Shown here in pieces: positions 35,572 through 44,353 of a stretch of DNA of 64,000 nt. Positions within the stretch are counted from its first letter, which is position 1. Each line of letters opens with the position of its first letter. Source of the DNA: UBA4207 sp964352405 (lineage in GTDB: Bacteria > Bdellovibrionota > Bacteriovoracia > Bacteriovoracales > Bacteriovoracaceae); contig CAYGRY010000003.1 of the NCBI GenBank assembly GCA_964352405.1, positions 1 through 64,000 of the forward strand, read 5' to 3'. A model generated the notes under the pieces. It was not told the DNA's origin. It worked only from the letters and a program-made list of their open reading frames with translations, and did no database searches. A program made the position numbers and the translations under genes.

Positions 35572-36731
35572 AAAAAAAACTAGCTGGATACCTATTGCTG
35601 TTAATCATCCCGCTAGTATCTATTGAGATAATATCTTTTAGTTTTTTGTCTTTAACTAATAAATCAACGCATTTGCCTAGTGGCTATCTCGCTAAATATG
35701 AGAGATTTAAAGACAAGGAAGACTGCTCGTGGGGAGATTTGGTGTCACACCACCCTTTCCTTATGCTTCGTTATAAAAGAAGTGGTAAATGTATCAACGA
35801 ACTATCAAATCAGCGCGGACTTGTTGGTCCAGATTTTGGGGATGAAAAGGATACGAGTTTTTATAACTTTCTCATTCTTGGCGGCTCTGTCGCCGAACTT
35901 CTTTTTCTAACCGGTAAACTAGAAATGCAACTTAACCAGGCTTATATTTCACCAAGTGGAAAACCATTTAAGATATGGAATGCCGCCATGTCGGCAGGGC
36001 AACAGCCTAGGCAAGCCATTGCAAATATGATGTATGGTGAAATTGCCGATAGCATAATTAGTCTTGAAGGCTTTAATGAGCATTTCAATTTAAAGGCACA
36101 GTTTGAAATTGATACGCCTTCTTCGAGTTGGTATGAACTCGAACGAGTTATATTAAATAACACTCAATCCTCTTCGCCTCAGTCGACAGTGAGAACGTTT
36201 CTAGCGCCAATCACAAGAAAAATAAGAAAAGGATCGATACTCAGCCATACGTTCTTTGGCGTTTTGCTAAATCAAATTTATGAAAATATAAGTCTTAAAG
36301 AAAACAGAGAGTTAACCGCAAAGCTCAGTTATGAACAGTCGGGCAATAAAGATGAGTTAAAAAAAGCATATATAGTTAAATATAAAAGCTACGTTAGAGC
36401 GATGGGGGCAGTTGCTCAGAATAGAGGACAAAAACTATTCTTCTTTTTACAGCCCGTACCAGCTATCGGAAAGAAATTAACCGAAAAAGAAAAAGAAGTC
36501 GTCGGTGATCTGTCTTATAGGGAAAGATATTTAGAGATTGAAACAAGTTTGAGTCAGCTTAACTCTGATGAAATATATTTTAAAAGCTTGCTTGATATTT
36601 TTGAAGACTATGAAGGTCAGTTATATGGAGACATTATTCATTTTACAGGTGAGTCAAATGGAAACGATATACTTTCAAAGAAAATGGCCGCCTATATTGC
36701 CGAAAAGTTAAAGCTTAAAAAAAGAATCTAA
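35568..36731 (+). CDS. Membrane-anchored SGNH/GDSL-like protein
   Basis: 387 residues. One N-terminal hydrophobic segment (about 5-28, LAGYLLLLIIPLVSIEIISF) should anchor it in the inner membrane with the rest in the periplasm. FLILGGSVAELLF near residue 103 resembles block I of SGNH hydrolases, with a Ser after GG, and DIIHFTGESNGNDIL near residue 360 matches the C-terminal Asp-x-x-His block with the following Gly-Asn. SGNH enzymes remove or add acyl or acetyl groups, often on glycans or lipids. The start is TTG, fixed by the TTGA overlap with the previous gene. It is the only non-radical-SAM gene in the operon, so it may act on the same product. Confidence 0.65.
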   Translation: MKKKLAGYLLLLIIPLVSIEIISFSFLSLTNKSTHLPSGYLAKYERFKDKEDCSWGDLVSHHPFLMLRYKRSGKCINELSNQRGLVGPDFGDEKDTSFYNFLILGGSVAELLFLTGKLEMQLNQAYISPSGKPFKIWNAAMSAGQQPRQAIANMMYGEIADSIISLEGFNEHFNLKAQFEIDTPSSSWYELERVILNNTQSSSPQSTVRTFLAPITRKIRKGSILSHTFFGVLLNQIYENISLKENRELTAKLSYEQSGNKDELKKAYIVKYKSYVRAMGAVAQNRGQKLFFFLQPVPAIGKKLTEKEKEVVGDLSYRERYLEIETSLSQLNSDEIYFKSLLDIFEDYEGQLYGDIIHFTGESNGNDILSKKMAAYIAEKLKLKKRI

Positions 36732-36741
36732 CGGAGAAAAT

Positions 36742-38103
36742 ATGTTTGGTGAAATAGATAAATTAGAAGAAATGAAAAAAAAGATCAACGAAGTTTCGCC
36801 GAGCTTTTGTATGGCGAAATGGATGCATGTAACGATTCATCTTATGACTGGTCAAACTCATTCATGCTATTTGCCGCCGACACATAAAATTCCACTAGAA
36901 GAATTAAAAGATAATCCAACAGCATTGCACAATACAAAGCATAAAAAAGAACAACGAAAAAAAATGCTTACAGGTGAAAGGCCTTCAGAGTGCAGTATTT
37001 GTTGGAATATAGAAGATCTGCCGGGTGAGCAAGTAAGCGATAGGCATATGCGCGCCGTGGATAGCTGGACAATGCCATACTTTGAAAAAGTAAGTAAAAT
37101 GAAGGGTGATGAAAATATAAACCCAACTTACGTTGAAGTGAGCTTTTCTAGTGCTTGTAATTTTAAATGTAGCTATTGCTCTCCACACGTCAGTACTTCA
37201 TGGCGCGATGAGGTTGTAAAACAGGGACCTTATCAGCTTTCCACATATCAACATCAAAATATGGATTGGTTTAAGCAGAATGATCTAATGCCCATGGATG
37301 AAGAAGGAAACCCGTACATTGATGCGTTTTGGAAGTGGTGGCCAGATCTTGTTAAAGACTTAATGTTCTTTAGAATAACAGGTGGTGAGCCTCTCTTAAG
37401 TAAACATACATTTAAAGTGATGGAATGGATTAATGCTCATACAGTTCCACAGTTGGAATTATCAATTAATTCAAATCTTGGAATAAATGAAAAACAATTT
37501 TCCAAATTTCTTTCACTTTTGAAACCAATGCTCGAAGGTAAAAAAGTTAAGCAATTTATTTTGCATACAAGTGTTGATACATTTGGCGCACAAGCTGAAT
37601 ATATTCGAAACGGTTTAAACTTTAAAGCATTTGAAAACAATCTTTGTCGCTACCTAGAAGAAAACCCTACGGCACCCGTCGCCTTTATGTGCACTTTTAA
37701 CAACCTCAGTGTTGTCGGGTTTAGAGATTTTATCGATTGGGTTATTGCTTTAAGAAAGAGATATACAAACGAGCATAGAAATATCTTATTAGATATTCCT
37801 CATCTGCAGGCTCCAGAGTTCTTGTCAGCGAAAACACTAAGTGATGAATTTCACCCAATTATGCAGGGTCATATTGATTATATGCGTTCAAGAATTGATG
37901 ACGGTATTGTAAAAGCTGAAGTCATAAAAATGGAGCGAATTTTAGAGTGGATGAAAAGTTCAATGCCAGTAGAAGAAAAACAAAAGCACCAAAGAGATTT
38001 TTTCCTTTTCTTTAGTGAGCACGATAAAAGAAGAAAGACTGACTTTATAAAAACATTTCCAACGATGGAAAAATTCTGGGCAGAATGTAAAAGCCTGGTT
38101 TGA
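36742..38103 (+). CDS. Twitch-domain radical SAM protein 4
   Basis: 453 residues. The N-terminal twitch region spans residues 22-95 (FCMAKWMHVTIHLMTGQTHS and ECSICWNIEDLP). The radical SAM core has C139-x3-C143-x2-C146 (CNFKCSYC) and FRITGGEPLL near residue 213. A strong ribosome site (cggagaa) precedes the ATG. It is a close paralogue of the minus-strand gene at 44342-45799: they share HKIPL, ALHNTK, KKEQR, WNIEDLP and FWKWWP at the same spacing. The C-terminal motif DKRRKTDFIKTFPTMEKFW is also shared. Substrate unknown. Confidence 0.88.
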   Translation: MFGEIDKLEEMKKKINEVSPSFCMAKWMHVTIHLMTGQTHSCYLPPTHKIPLEELKDNPTALHNTKHKKEQRKKMLTGERPSECSICWNIEDLPGEQVSDRHMRAVDSWTMPYFEKVSKMKGDENINPTYVEVSFSSACNFKCSYCSPHVSTSWRDEVVKQGPYQLSTYQHQNMDWFKQNDLMPMDEEGNPYIDAFWKWWPDLVKDLMFFRITGGEPLLSKHTFKVMEWINAHTVPQLELSINSNLGINEKQFSKFLSLLKPMLEGKKVKQFILHTSVDTFGAQAEYIRNGLNFKAFENNLCRYLEENPTAPVAFMCTFNNLSVVGFRDFIDWVIALRKRYTNEHRNILLDIPHLQAPEFLSAKTLSDEFHPIMQGHIDYMRSRIDDGIVKAEVIKMERILEWMKSSMPVEEKQKHQRDFFLFFSEHDKRRKTDFIKTFPTMEKFWAECKSLV

Positions 38104-38110
38104 GGACAGT

Positions 38111-40222
38111 ATGGATTTTAATTTAAAAGGTCTGGTTCACGATGCTGAGGCAAGAAAAGAGCCAGAGCCAGATATTGCAGATGCAAAACATAAGGCGATG
38201 ATCGAAGCTATTGAAAAGTACGCCAAGCCCTATGTTCAGCGCAATGAAAAGCCTGTTTATATAAACTATAAAACAAGAAAAACAAAACTCGCACTTGTTC
38301 TTTGTCCTGCTTGGGCACCACAGTTTCCTCCTTATAATCTTGCGCTTCTAAGTGGCGTGGCTAAGACAGCAGGTTATGAAACGCACCTGTATGACGTTAA
38401 CGTTAAAGCCTACAACGAGTTTAAAAAAGATTGGTGGCCTAATAAAAAGATTTCATATTGGATGTGGGACTACAGTGCAAGTTGGCATTGGTTTAAAGAT
38501 AATTATTTAACAGATATCCACCCATTATTAGAGCCAATATTACTTCAGTCAGTAGAAGAGATCGTTGCTAAAAAACCAGATGTTGTAGGTTTTACGATTT
38601 ATGACATAAGTGAAGAGCCATCAAAATGGATGGCGCAAGAAATTAAAAAAAGATTACCAAATGTAAAAATCGCAGTTGGCGGAAGTAATGTACAAAAAAG
38701 TTGGTTTGAATCTCAACCCTACTTTGATTATGTTGTCAGTGGAGAGGGTGAAGGGGCTATCTTAGATATTTTAGAAGAAGTTGAAAACGGCGTAAATCGT
38801 GATGAAACTTTAAAAATCTATCAGCCTGAAGGTGAAAGGATTAAGCTCAACGGACTGCCAATGCCGGACTATGAAAGTATTGATTTTTCCCATTATGATA
38901 TTCCAAATGGTGTTAACAGTCAGTTTAGTCGTGGTTGCACAGCAAAGTGTACCTTTTGTGAAGAAACTCATTTTTGGAAATACAGACAAAGAACTGCTGT
39001 CGATGCGCTTGGTGAAGTTGAATGGCTTTATTATAACAAAGGTACAGATATCTTTTGGTTTATAGACAGCTTGGTTAATGGAAATATTCAAGAGCTTAGA
39101 GCGTTTGCAAAAGGTATTGCTGCTAAAGAATTGAAAGTGAATTGGACTGGGTATGCTAGGTGTGATGGCCGAATGGATCTTGAATACTTTAAAGATCTTA
39201 AGGCCGGTGGCTGCATTATGCTGAATTATGGGATCGAGACAGGTAGTCAAAAAGTCTTGGATGATATGAATAAGCGTGTGACGGTCGAAGAGATGGAACA
39301 GAATTTTAGACACGGGAAAGAGGTTGGAATTTTTGCAGCCACAAATTGGATTATAGGTTTTCCTACAGAAAGACCAAATGACTTTGCAAGCTCAATGACT
39401 TTATTGTGGCGCGTGCGTGAAATGAATATTAATAATGTTGGTGCAGGGATTGGAATGTCTGTTGGCCCTGAAACCATTATTGGTCAAAACACCAAAAAAT
39501 ATAATGTTTCACCCTATAATTACCAAGGCCACTGGATAAGAGATGATTTCTCGATGGGCGGAACCCACGTCATGGTCCGTGTAAAATGCTTCTACATTTT
39601 TTTAGAATTAATGGATGGAACGACAGAATTACCATTTTCTTATCCAATTAGAAACGACCTTAAAAAAGATCATTACAAAATTAAATTTAATAATATCGAA
39701 AATTTTAAAGAGCTTGAATACGAAGAGTTTGATTATAAAATAATCAAAGCTGGCAAAGGTGCCTTCGCAGATAATCTTATGAATGAAATATGGCCTTTAT
39801 TTAGGACATTATGGAAATCAAGAGGGGGCTTCGAGGCAGAAATTAAATTTCATCCAGATATAGATTTAAAAGAGTTTGGAATGAAATTTGGTCCAGGAAT
39901 GTATCAAGCTAATTATAAATTCTCCATAAGTGATGATGGTAAGTGGAGCGCTGACTTTGATTTCAAGTTTAATCAAGTCGACAATCCTCTTGATGATCGA
40001 TTGCCACCACCTCATGGTCGAAAGGGCGCATTCTATGCTCAGGACTATAGTCGTCTAACATCCAATACTGCCATAAGAGCCAGGAAGCTAGCTAGACCAG
40101 ACTGGGGGCAAGATGGACGAGGCAATGAAGACTTTGCGAAACTATTGAAAAAAGAATTAATTTTAAATGCAACGTTAGATTTTACTTTTGACTATCATTA
40201 CAAAGATCAAGGTCAATGGTAG
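38111..40222 (+). CDS. Cobalamin-binding-type radical SAM protein
   Basis: 703 residues. An N-terminal Rossmann-like domain (about 55-240) has the layout of the B12-binding domain of class B radical SAM enzymes (LALVLCPAWAPQFPPYNLAL, VGFTIYDISE, VSGEGEGAILD), but the canonical DxHxxG cobalamin ligand is not visible. The radical SAM core carries C276-x3-C280-x2-C283 (CTAKCTFC) and NYGIETGSQKVLDDMNK. A C-terminal region of about 160 residues (from 540, including FGPGMYQANYKF) is unlike common family members. Such enzymes often methylate or rearrange inert carbons. It starts 7 bp after radical SAM protein 4 and ends the operon. Confidence 0.87.
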   Translation: MDFNLKGLVHDAEARKEPEPDIADAKHKAMIEAIEKYAKPYVQRNEKPVYINYKTRKTKLALVLCPAWAPQFPPYNLALLSGVAKTAGYETHLYDVNVKAYNEFKKDWWPNKKISYWMWDYSASWHWFKDNYLTDIHPLLEPILLQSVEEIVAKKPDVVGFTIYDISEEPSKWMAQEIKKRLPNVKIAVGGSNVQKSWFESQPYFDYVVSGEGEGAILDILEEVENGVNRDETLKIYQPEGERIKLNGLPMPDYESIDFSHYDIPNGVNSQFSRGCTAKCTFCEETHFWKYRQRTAVDALGEVEWLYYNKGTDIFWFIDSLVNGNIQELRAFAKGIAAKELKVNWTGYARCDGRMDLEYFKDLKAGGCIMLNYGIETGSQKVLDDMNKRVTVEEMEQNFRHGKEVGIFAATNWIIGFPTERPNDFASSMTLLWRVREMNINNVGAGIGMSVGPETIIGQNTKKYNVSPYNYQGHWIRDDFSMGGTHVMVRVKCFYIFLELMDGTTELPFSYPIRNDLKKDHYKIKFNNIENFKELEYEEFDYKIIKAGKGAFADNLMNEIWPLFRTLWKSRGGFEAEIKFHPDIDLKEFGMKFGPGMYQANYKFSISDDGKWSADFDFKFNQVDNPLDDRLPPPHGRKGAFYAQDYSRLTSNTAIRARKLARPDWGQDGRGNEDFAKLLKKELILNATLDFTFDYHYKDQGQW

Positions 40223-40223
40223 G

Positions 40224-42005
40224 CTAATAAAAGTATGTCATTCCAATCGAATACTCAGTCTGTGAACGTCTGGTACTCGATTGGATGAATAGTTCAGTAC
40301 TATTGCTTACAACGTGACGATAGTATGGATTAATCCAAAATTCGTACGATTTTAAGTCAAAGTTTCTATAGAAAGAACTTTCTACTCCTAGTTGGTAATG
40401 TGCTCCATTTTTTTGTGTGATGAGGTGAAGACCTGTAGGTAGCTGGAAATGATTGTTGTGGCTTTGATATCGAGGTCGAAAAGATAGCGAAAGATTTAAT
40501 AAGTAATCATCACTGGCCAAAAGTGAAACACCACTATTTAAAAGAACAAATGGTTCAACACTATTTGAATACGAAAAGTCCCTTGATAGTCCCAGGGCAA
40601 AGCGCCAACTAGGCTTAAATTCAAGCGAAAATGAGTTGGATGCATTCATAACATCAAATATTTTAAAGCTATCAAATGTGACATCGTTCTTCTTGACCGA
40701 AATTTGCAGCTCACCCATTGTCATTTGAAATTTATTCGAAAATCCCTTTGGAGAATGTTTAAACTGATGAAGCGCAAAGGCGTGATTGAGCTTAACAGAG
40801 CCCTTGTCCGCGTAAGAGTAGCCTAGATCAATATACGAACCGTAATGACCAGATGAAGGGCTATCGATAGTGCTGATGGTAGAGCTCTTGGAAGAGCCCA
40901 TTCGACTTCGTTTTAAAAGTAAAGATTCTCTTAACTGAATAGTTTGATCATCTGAAGAGTCTGTTAAGAGGCTTTCGGCAAACTTATAGTTAAGAACATC
41001 AATAAATGCGTCAACAATAACAATGTTATTAACAGAATTTATATTAAACCCAAATGGATCGCGGTAAAAATCTAGAACTAATTCTTTATTTGATGGCGTC
41101 AAGCCTTCGAGCGCAGCCTTAACTTTAGAATATTGTGACGGTATTCTTTTTGGTGAAAGTAGTACATTGTTTTCATTAAGCGCATGAATTGTGTCGATTG
41201 GTAGAACAAAAAACTTAAGATCTTTGCTAATTTCTTTATTCGTTATAGCTTCAATTGCTCTTAAGATATGATAGGAACAATTTTCAGAAAAATAATAATA
41301 ATCAAAATAAGCTTGGTCCATCTCCCAAAAATGAAGAGTCAGCATTAAAAGTTCATTGCTTGATAAATTTAATGGATATTCCCATACATCTCTTGAGTCA
41401 AGGTCTGCATACTCTCTAATTTTTAAAAAATATGGCATTCGACTAAAGCGACCTTTGAAGCCTCCAATAATTCCCTTAACGCCATAGGCGATTGGGTTTT
41501 GTGTATCAACACTTGCAGCGAAATCAACAGCGAAGTCTAAAAGGGCTGCATTGCCGAGTCTGTTAGTGTGAAGTCTTAAAAAAGTATGTCCAAAAGCTGA
41601 TGATGGCTTTTGGATGAAATAGCTTGCAAAGACAAGTGATGCACCCTTAGGGTCAGTTGCCTTAAGGTATCGATTTAGTTTGTCACATTTTGAAAAATCA
41701 GGCCTAGAGCTTTTTTTGTCTTGAAATATTTTTAAAGCTCTGGCTGGAAACATACAGACTGGATGATCGTCTCCGGTAACAGGCGTTTTCATTACTCTTA
41801 TAAATTCCTGATATTCACCTTCAGGATCAGTTTTTCCACGAGGGGTTAAGAAAAAGACGTTAGAGTCAGCCTCGCTTTCGAAAGATGTATTATATTTATT
41901 ATAGCGAAGAAGTTTTAACCACTGTGAATCAAATGAATCTGAAGCATGAACTTGAAGAATAAAAAAAAGGGAGGCGATAAACGCCCCCCAATTGGATTGG
42001 ATCAT
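40224..42005 (-). CDS. DUF4105 (Lnb-type) envelope protein with C-terminal barrel-like domain
   Basis: 593 residues with a signal peptide (residues 1-21, ending VHA). The central part (about 110-260) is a DUF4105 domain with its two signatures, SSAFGHTFLRLH and ENCSYHILRAIE, which place a His and a Cys-His pair as in papain-like hydrolases of the NlpC type. Residues from about 390 onward alternate in a beta-strand pattern and end in TEYSIGMTYFY, an outer-membrane style terminus. This suggests a periplasmic enzyme joined to a barrel. It is convergent with the radical SAM operon (1-bp gap) and lies directly after the DUF3015 gene, with TAAG between stop and ATG. Confidence 0.8.
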   Translation of the reverse strand: MIQSNWGAFIASLFFILQVHASDSFDSQWLKLLRYNKYNTSFESEADSNVFFLTPRGKTDPEGEYQEFIRVMKTPVTGDDHPVCMFPARALKIFQDKKSSRPDFSKCDKLNRYLKATDPKGASLVFASYFIQKPSSAFGHTFLRLHTNRLGNAALLDFAVDFAASVDTQNPIAYGVKGIIGGFKGRFSRMPYFLKIREYADLDSRDVWEYPLNLSSNELLMLTLHFWEMDQAYFDYYYFSENCSYHILRAIEAITNKEISKDLKFFVLPIDTIHALNENNVLLSPKRIPSQYSKVKAALEGLTPSNKELVLDFYRDPFGFNINSVNNIVIVDAFIDVLNYKFAESLLTDSSDDQTIQLRESLLLKRSRMGSSKSSTISTIDSPSSGHYGSYIDLGYSYADKGSVKLNHAFALHQFKHSPKGFSNKFQMTMGELQISVKKNDVTFDSFKIFDVMNASNSFSLEFKPSWRFALGLSRDFSYSNSVEPFVLLNSGVSLLASDDYLLNLSLSFRPRYQSHNNHFQLPTGLHLITQKNGAHYQLGVESSFYRNFDLKSYEFWINPYYRHVVSNSTELFIQSSTRRSQTEYSIGMTYFY

Positions 42006-42006
42006 C

Positions 42007-42441
42007 TTATTTATTAAGAGCTACCAAAATGTTCGTGTGGATTTGCTCCGCAGAAGCTTCTTTAGTGAAAATTGTTGGGTAAGACTTTTGAAGTACAGAC
42101 TTATCAACATTTTTTTGACCAATTAGCTCAAGGTAAGCATCAAGTGTTTCGCCTTGACCACGAGAAATATCATTTGAAAGTGCAATTTTATTGCCTTCAA
42201 CGAATGATACAACTGAAACTTTAGCACTTTGTGCATCTTCGCAACCAAGAGTACCAGTAGACATACCAAAAGTTTGGTTGCCTGAAGAACCGTTAAACGT
42301 AGCAGCCAATACGTTGAATACTAATCCACTCTTACCTTGGAAAAGCATTGAGCCTAGACCACAACCAGCTGGACCGTGAGCGGCCATAGCTGAACCAGTT
42401 AGAGAAAGAGTAAATGCTGCTGCCAATAGAATTTTTTTCAT
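42007..42441 (-). CDS. DUF3015 family secreted protein
   Basis: 144 residues with a signal peptide (residues 1-20, ending AMA). The family features are the opening AAHGPAGCGLGSMLF and the NQTFGMSTGTLGC stretch, both with conserved cysteines that probably form a disulfide. Function is unknown in this family; many proteobacteria carry it as a small periplasmic protein. A strong GGAGG ribosome site and a clear promoter lie upstream. The DUF4105 gene follows 1 bp after its stop codon and is likely in the same mRNA. Confidence 0.88.
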   Translation of the reverse strand: MKKILLAAAFTLSLTGSAMAAHGPAGCGLGSMLFQGKSGLVFNVLAATFNGSSGNQTFGMSTGTLGCEDAQSAKVSVVSFVEGNKIALSNDISRGQGETLDAYLELIGQKNVDKSVLQKSYPTIFTKEASAEQIHTNILVALNK

Positions 42442-42468
42442 GAAACCTCCGTGTATTACATTTGGGTT

Positions 42469-42496
42469 ATGATAGAGTGTATTGAGAATATATCAA
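42469..42496 (-). promoter_or_regulatory. Probable sigma70 promoter of the DUF3015-DUF4105 unit
   Basis: On the minus strand: TTGATA (42496-42491), 16-bp spacer, TATCAT (42474-42469). The predicted start lies about 20 bases before the ATG at 42441, leaving room for the GGAGG ribosome site. Confidence 0.6.
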
Positions 42497-42523
42497 CAGG
42501 TAAAATTGAGCTTTTGGTGAATT

Positions 42524-43150
42524 ATGACACTACACTTGTCAAAGCAGATTGTAGCAACACGCATTAACCGAATAAAAAGATATTTAACGCTATCAATGAC
42601 ACTTGCTTTCTTGTCTGAAGTTGTCGGCTTTAACTCATGGAGTGATGTTTTAATCGGAACTCTTATTATCGCCATTTGGGCGGGATACTATGCCTTGCTA
42701 TTTAGATCACTAAAAAAAATTCTATATTCATTCTTAACTTTTTTAGCAATTGGTATTGTATTAAATACGTTTTTTCTTATTTCAAAAACGACAAATCAAG
42801 ACTATCCATCAGCGGTCATTTATTTGGTAAATCTACTGGTCTTCATTGTTATTGCTTTTAATATGAATCGGCCAATTTTCTATCCAAAAATAAATTGGAC
42901 GGAATACGACTTTAGACACAGAAAAGATAAGAGAGTAAAAATAAAAATTAACGAAGAAGAGTCATTCAGTGCAAGGCTCTATGACAAAAGAAGGGGAGAA
43001 GCTGCTCTGCTTTGTTTTCAGGAGCTAAATGTTGATGATGAATATGAAATTTTTGACGAAAACGAAACCTTATTACTCAAAGCAAGAGTCCTTAGTCAAA
43101 GAAAAGCGCTTCTTGGAAGACCGGTAGCACACGGAATAAAAATCATATGA
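42524..43150 (+). CDS. Four-helix membrane protein with a small C-terminal cytoplasmic domain
   Basis: 208 residues. Hydrophobic helices lie at about 21-35, 40-60, 66-85 and 92-112. The C-terminal 80 residues are soluble and charged. That part begins RHRKDKRVKIKI and contains RRGEAALLCF and GRPVAHGIKI, which recalls a PilZ-like fold (basic start, later Gly), but the match is too weak to call. It overlaps tadA by four bases (ATGA). No assigned function. Confidence 0.6.
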   Translation: MTLHLSKQIVATRINRIKRYLTLSMTLAFLSEVVGFNSWSDVLIGTLIIAIWAGYYALLFRSLKKILYSFLTFLAIGIVLNTFFLISKTTNQDYPSAVIYLVNLLVFIVIAFNMNRPIFYPKINWTEYDFRHRKDKRVKIKINEEESFSARLYDKRRGEAALLCFQELNVDDEYEIFDENETLLLKARVLSQRKALLGRPVAHGIKII

Positions 43151-43620
43151 TGAACATAGAAGAATACGAATGGTTTATGAAACTCGCACTCGAGCAAGCT
43201 GAAAAAGCTGCTTCAATGGATGAAGTTCCTGTAGGCGCGGTACTTGTTGATCCGGCGGGTAAAATATTTTGTGAGTCTCATAACTATAAAGAACTAAAAA
43301 AAAATCCATGTTCCCATGCTGAAATAGAAGTGATCACACAGGCCAGTGAAAAACTCGGCGATTGGCGCCTAGAAGGTTATAGCCTGTTTGTAAGCTTGGA
43401 GCCTTGTGCTATGTGTGCAGGAGCTATTCTTCACTCTCGTATTAAAAATGTCATCTTTGGTGCTTATGACCCCAAGGGTGGAGTCTTATCAAGTGCAATG
43501 AATATTTGGGGAAATCCAAATGTTAACCATAAAATTAATATTATGGGCGGAGTCATGCATTTTGAATGTTCAAAAGTTTTGTCGCAATTTTTTAAACAAA
43601 GAAGACAGGGCTATGTCTGA
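43147..43620 (+). CDS. tadA: tRNA-specific adenosine deaminase
   Basis: 157 residues. TadA converts A34 of tRNA-Arg(ACG) to inosine. The zinc site is complete: CSHAEIEVI (His and catalytic Glu) and LEPCAMCAGAIL (two Cys). VGAVLVD and SRIKNVIFGAYDPKGG are also typical. The substrate tRNA-Arg(ACG) is encoded at 31320-31396 in this window. The start may be ATG 43147 or the adjacent ATG 43150. It overlaps its upstream neighbour by 4 bp and the HAD gene by 8 bp. Confidence 0.95.
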   Translation: MMNIEEYEWFMKLALEQAEKAASMDEVPVGAVLVDPAGKIFCESHNYKELKKNPCSHAEIEVITQASEKLGDWRLEGYSLFVSLEPCAMCAGAILHSRIKNVIFGAYDPKGGVLSSAMNIWGNPNVNHKINIMGGVMHFECSKVLSQFFKQRRQGYV

Positions 43621-44353
43621 TAAGTTAAAAGAGATATTAAAAAATACCAAGTATAAACACGATGGTCGTCCAGTTATTGCATGTGACTTAAGCCTTTTAA
43701 AAATTGAACCAAATATCAATACAACGTACTCAATACTAAATGATGATGATGTCGAAGTTGAGCTGGGTATTTCCTATACGCACGATGTGAGCTCAAATGA
43801 GTTTAAAGTAGAGTTTCTACCTAGAGGTGAAAGCTTTAATCGCAAGGTTGCGTTTCTAGATCGCGATGGAATTTTAATTGAAGATACTGATTATCCTGGA
43901 AAAATTGAAGATGTGATTTTTAAGTCTGATATTATTCCTCTTTTAAACCTTCTTGTTGAAAAAAATTATGAAATAATTGTAGTAACGAACCAATCGGGCA
44001 TTGCTCGAGGTAAGTACACTGAAAGCGACTACCAGGAAACTACTAAGTTCATTGCAGATTATTATAAATCTATTGGATTTGCTATTCTTGACACTTTCTA
44101 TTGTCCGTATCATGTTGATGGTTCTATCGCTAAATACAAAAGCCAAAGCTTGTTAAGAAAGCCAATGCCAGGAATGGTAGTTAAGGCGGCTGAAAAATAT
44201 CAAATCGATTTGTCTAAATCGATAATGATAGGTGACAAGATGTCTGATATATTAAAATGTTCCTATTTAAAATATTTTATAAAAAATAACAATGAACATC
44301 CAAATTGTTTTGAGAGTTTTGAGGAAATGACTAAAGCAATATCAAATCTTTAG
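43613..44353 (+). CDS. HAD-family phosphatase, GmhB/histidinol-phosphatase-like
   Basis: 246 residues from ATG 43613 (MSDKLKEIL), which has an aggg site upstream and overlaps the tadA stop; the longer frame from 43520 lies inside tadA. The HAD core shows FLDRDGILIEDT (nucleophile Asp and acid Asp), VVTNQSGIARGKY, RKPMPGM and IGDKMSDI, the pattern of D-glycero-D-manno-heptose bisphosphate and histidinol phosphatases. The zinc loop is reduced: CPYHVDG is present, but the later Cys pair is missing before LLRKP. An N-terminal extension of about 75 residues has no counterpart in GmhB. It may serve heptose synthesis for lipopolysaccharide. Convergent 12-bp overlap with the next gene. Confidence 0.75.
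   Translation: MSDKLKEILKNTKYKHDGRPVIACDLSLLKIEPNINTTYSILNDDDVEVELGISYTHDVSSNEFKVEFLPRGESFNRKVAFLDRDGILIEDTDYPGKIEDVIFKSDIIPLLNLLVEKNYEIIVVTNQSGIARGKYTESDYQETTKFIADYYKSIGFAILDTFYCPYHVDGSIAKYKSQSLLRKPMPGMVVKAAEKYQIDLSKSIMIGDKMSDILKCSYLKYFIKNNNEHPNCFESFEEMTKAISNL

Noticed and set aside
38810..39313. 167-codon minus-strand frame inside the cobalamin-type radical SAM gene
   Set aside because: It is antisense to the catalytic core, has no ribosome site and no recognisable motif; the sense frame carries the conserved cysteines.
43520..43612. Upstream extension of the HAD phosphatase
   Set aside because: These codons lie inside the tadA 3' end in another frame; ATG 43613 has a ribosome site and fits the overlap style of the region.
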